Source of the DNA: Gordonia crocea
GTDB taxonomy: Bacteria > Actinomycetota > Actinomycetes > Mycobacteriales > Mycobacteriaceae
Reading direction: 5' to 3'
DNA length: 64,000 bases
NCBI RefSeq assembly: GCF_009932435.1
Contig: NZ_BJOU01000001.1
Location: forward strand, 806,001 to 870,000
Shown piece by piece: positions 61,908-64,000 of this stretch. How positions within the stretch are numbered: position 1 is the first letter of the stretch; each line of letters starts with the position of its first letter. A program made the position numbers and the translations under genes. The notes under the pieces are model-generated. The model made no database searches. It saw only the letters and a program-made list of their open reading frames with translations, and had not been told where the DNA came from.

Positions 61908-63185
61908 ATGGCGGCGCCGACGTCAGCCACTGCGGCCGGACTGGCCACCTTCATCGACGCCTCGCCGTCGCCGTTCCACGTGTGCGCGACGGTGGCAGCA
62001 GACTTGGGCGCGGCTGGCTTCGTCGAACTGCGCGAGACCGACGAGTGGCCCGACGCCGTCGGACAGTTCTTTGTCCGCCGCGGCGGGTCGATCATCGCGT
62101 GGCGCAGTGGCCACGGGCAGGCCTTCAGCATCGTCGGGGGGCATACCGACAGTCCGAATCTGCGGATCAAGCAGCACGTGGACCGGGTGGCCGCCGGCAT
62201 CTCCACCGTCGCGCTCGAGCCCTACGGCGGGGCGTGGCTGAACTCCTGGCTCGACCGCGATCTGGGCCTGTCCGGCCGGGTGTCGGTGCTCGACGGGGAG
62301 GCGGTGGTCGAGCGGCTGGTGAAGGTCGACGAGCCGGTTTTGCGCGTGCCGCAACTCGCGATCCACTTGTCCGAGGACCGCAAAGGGGTCACCCCCGACC
62401 CGCAACGCCACCTCGATGCGATCTGGTCGACGGACCCGGACAGCCCCGGACTGGTGGCGTGGATTGCCGAGCGGCTCGGCGTGGGACCCGCCGACCTGCT
62501 CGGGTGGGAACTCATGGTCCACGACGTCGAGCCGAGCCGGATCGTCGGAGCCGAGCAGGATTTGCTCAGCGCGCCCCGGCTCGACAACCAGGCCACCTGC
62601 TATGCCGGGCTGCGGGCCCTGCTCGACGTCGGTGGGAAGCTCGACCTTCCGCCGTCGACCCAGATGTTGGCCTTGTTCGACCATGAGGAGGTCGGCAGCG
62701 GATCGCAGCGCGGCGCCGCGTCGGACTTCCTGGCCACCGTGTGCGAGCGCATCGTGCTCAGCCGTGGCGGGGATCGCGAAGAACTCTCGCGGGCGATGGC
62801 GTCGAGCGTGTGCGTGTCCGGCGACATGGCCCACGCCACCCATCCGAACTACGCCGACCGCCACGAACCCGGCCACCAGATCAGGTTGGGCGCCGGACCG
62901 GTGCTCAAAGTCAACCAGAATCTGCGCTACGCCTCCGACGCCCACGGTGCGGGCGTGTTCGAGCGGGCGTGTCGTCGTGCCGGGGTGCCGCTGCAGCGCT
63001 ATGTGCACCGTGCCGACCTGCCCTGCGGTTCGACGATCGGCCCGATCACCGCGACCCGGACCGGCCTCGTCACCGTCGACGTCGGGGCACCGCAGCTGGC
63101 GATGCACAGCGCGCGCGAGGTGATGGCGGTGGCGGACGTGCCGATGTACGCCGCGGCGCTGGCCGGCTTTTACGAACTCGGCTGA
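61908..63185 (+). CDS. M18 family aminopeptidase
   Basis: A 425-residue zinc aminopeptidase (PepC/ApeB-like). Metal ligands are visible in order: His in [12 protein letters not shown], Asp in [11 protein letters not shown], Glu-Glu in [13 protein letters not shown], Asp in [13 protein letters not shown] and a final His in [12 protein letters not shown]. It removes N-terminal acidic or neutral residues from peptides in the cytosol and usually forms a dodecamer. It starts at ATG 61908, 2 bp after purQ, and is convergent with the AraC gene. The matching mycobacterial gene also lies shortly after purQ. Confidence 0.93.
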   Translation: MAAPTSATAAGLATFIDASPSPFHVCATVAADLGAAGFVELRETDEWPDAVGQFFVRRGGSIIAWRSGHGQAFSIVGGHTDSPNLRIKQHVDRVAAGISTVALEPYGGAWLNSWLDRDLGLSGRVSVLDGEAVVERLVKVDEPVLRVPQLAIHLSEDRKGVTPDPQRHLDAIWSTDPDSPGLVAWIAERLGVGPADLLGWELMVHDVEPSRIVGAEQDLLSAPRLDNQATCYAGLRALLDVGGKLDLPPSTQMLALFDHEEVGSGSQRGAASDFLATVCERIVLSRGGDREELSRAMASSVCVSGDMAHATHPNYADRHEPGHQIRLGAGPVLKVNQNLRYASDAHGAGVFERACRRAGVPLQRYVHRADLPCGSTIGPITATRTGLVTVDVGAPQLAMHSAREVMAVADVPMYAAALAGFYELG

Positions 63186-63206
63186 CCGGCTCCGCCCGGT
63201 CCTGGC

Positions 63207-64000
63207 CTACCCGGTTTGGGTGCTGGTTGCGGCCCATTGCGAGGGGCTGACGCCGTACTCGCGTTTGAACGCGGCACTCAGGGCGAAGGGCGTCGCATAT
63301 CCGATCCGCTCGGCGATGACGCCCAGGGTGTCGGGGTTGTCTTGGGCGAGGTGGTCGGCGGCCAAGGCGAGCCGCCAGGATGTCAGGTGTTTCATCGGAG
63401 AAGTCCCGACGAGGTCGGTGAATCGTCGGGCCAGAGTCGCCCGGGACACCCCGACCTCGGTGGCGAGTGATTCGACGGTCCATCGTCGATCGGCGTTGTT
63501 GTGCATCAGGCGCAGGGCTCGTCCCACGGTGGGGTCGCGATAGGCGCGGAACCAAGCCGCGCCACCGTGCTCGTCGTCGAAGGTGCGGCGCAACGCGCTG
63601 ATCAAGATCAGGTCGAGGTATCGGTTGAGGACGGCGTCCTGTCCGGGGGCTTCACGGGTGATCTCCGCTTCCATGAGGGCGCGCAGCGGGTCGTCGCTCA
63701 TCGACACCACGGAGAGTCGCGGAAGAGCGTCGAGCAGTGTGCGGTTCACCTCGCCGGCGCGATAGACGCCGATGAGCATGGCCGCCGTGGCCTCGTCGGG
63801 AGCGCTGTTTCCCCACGACCGCAGACCTACCGACATGTGCTCGGCCATGCTGTGTCGACCGTCGAGGTCGACACAGTCGCCACTCTCGTCGATGCGTGCG
63901 ATGGGCGCGTGCGTCCCACCGTCGGATACCAGGTAGGACTCGCTGCCGCGGAACAAGGCGACTTCCCCGGTGGTCACGGTCGACCGGGTGCCGTCGTCGT
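63207..64000 (-). CDS. AraC-family regulator with cupin_6 domain, 5' end cut by the window edge
   Basis: The C-terminal 100 residues are an AraC/XylS DNA-binding domain with two helix-turn-helix units (RWTVESLATEVGVSRATLAR and LGVIAERIGYATPFALSAAF, then FKREYGVSPSQW). The N-terminal part (VTTGEVALFRGSESYLVSDG) matches the middle of a cupin_6 sensor domain. An in-frame GTG occurs at 63977, but the frame stays open to the edge (DDGTRST before it) and the family is about 300 residues long, so the true start probably lies outside the window. The regulated genes are not visible. Confidence 0.8.
   Translation of the reverse strand, partial: DDGTRSTVTTGEVALFRGSESYLVSDGGTHAPIARIDESGDCVDLDGRHSMAEHMSVGLRSWGNSAPDEATAAMLIGVYRAGEVNRTLLDALPRLSVVSMSDDPLRALMEAEITREAPGQDAVLNRYLDLILISALRRTFDDEHGGAAWFRAYRDPTVGRALRLMHNNADRRWTVESLATEVGVSRATLARRFTDLVGTSPMKHLTSWRLALAADHLAQDNPDTLGVIAERIGYATPFALSAAFKREYGVSPSQWAATSTQTG

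Overview
The window is high-GC actinobacterial chromosome, almost certainly from a mycolic-acid bacterium of the order Mycobacteriales (Corynebacteriales); a Gordonia-like genus is my inference. Support comes from an HbhA-type heparin-binding protein, a RamB regulator beside isocitrate lyase, a PhoPR pair, a fused HadA/HadB-like dehydratase, an LprQ-type L,D-transpeptidase, and gene order that matches, as I recall it, two stretches of the Mycobacterium tuberculosis map (ramB-icl-fadB2-hbhA-deoC-lprQ-ROK regulator, and phoPR-adhB-purD-purB-purC-ptrB-emrB-purS-purQ-M18 peptidase). It looks like ordinary core chromosome: no prophage, insertion sequence, CRISPR array or resistance island is visible.

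Layout. 1-3.9 kb: a minus-strand run of a secreted lipase, an AhpD-like protein, two methyltransferases and a cupin cut by the window edge, with an iron-box-like site inside. 4.1-11.5 kb: ramB, a lipoprotein, aceA, fadB2 and a MetE homologue. 11.7-18.6 kb: PPK2 polyphosphate kinase, an SDR, a DUF445 protein, then an XRE regulator-hbhA-DUF2516-MerR-hydrolase run. 18.5-28 kb: murB, two DUF2505 proteins, a nitrilase, a DUF2993 protein, purU, deoC, an L,D-transpeptidase, an SRPBCC protein, an SDR and a ROK regulator. 28-30.5 kb: otsB-otsA with a small upstream gene, then tRNA-Thr. 30.7-36 kb: a formylglycine-generating enzyme, RidA, a secreted protein coupled to a lipase-like protein, and a winged-helix protein. 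36-46.6 kb: phoP-phoR, an NDMA-type alcohol dehydrogenase, a HIT protein, a RecQ-phosphoribosyltransferase fusion, a GT39 transferase, LtrA and purD. 46.7-64 kb: an esterase, an AidB-type acyl-CoA dehydrogenase, further purine genes (purB, purC, purS, purQ), a CHAD protein, prolyl oligopeptidase, a HadAB-like dehydratase, a MarR-MFS efflux unit, a glutathione-peroxidase-like enzyme, an M18 aminopeptidase and an AraC regulator cut by the right edge.

Most notable. (1) A family of exact 21-bp-period tandem arrays built on the core CGACTGGGCCCT occurs at five places: after ramB, metE, ppk2 and purD, starting within about 12 nt of the stop codon and in the gene's own orientation, and in the promoter of the peroxidase gene. 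I know of no named element that fits. (2) The MetE homologue keeps the fold motifs but has lost three of the four catalytic zinc ligands. (3) A lipase-family protein has Ala in place of the nucleophile Ser and is translationally coupled to a secreted partner. (4) phoP is preceded by a perfect pair of TCCCAGC direct repeats with PhoP-box spacing. (5) At least 18 genes have a TANNNT hexamer 6-7 nt before the start codon, the layout of leaderless transcripts; this also settled several start choices.

Gene functions and start codons were judged by eye from the sequence and from remembered family motifs. No database search was run.
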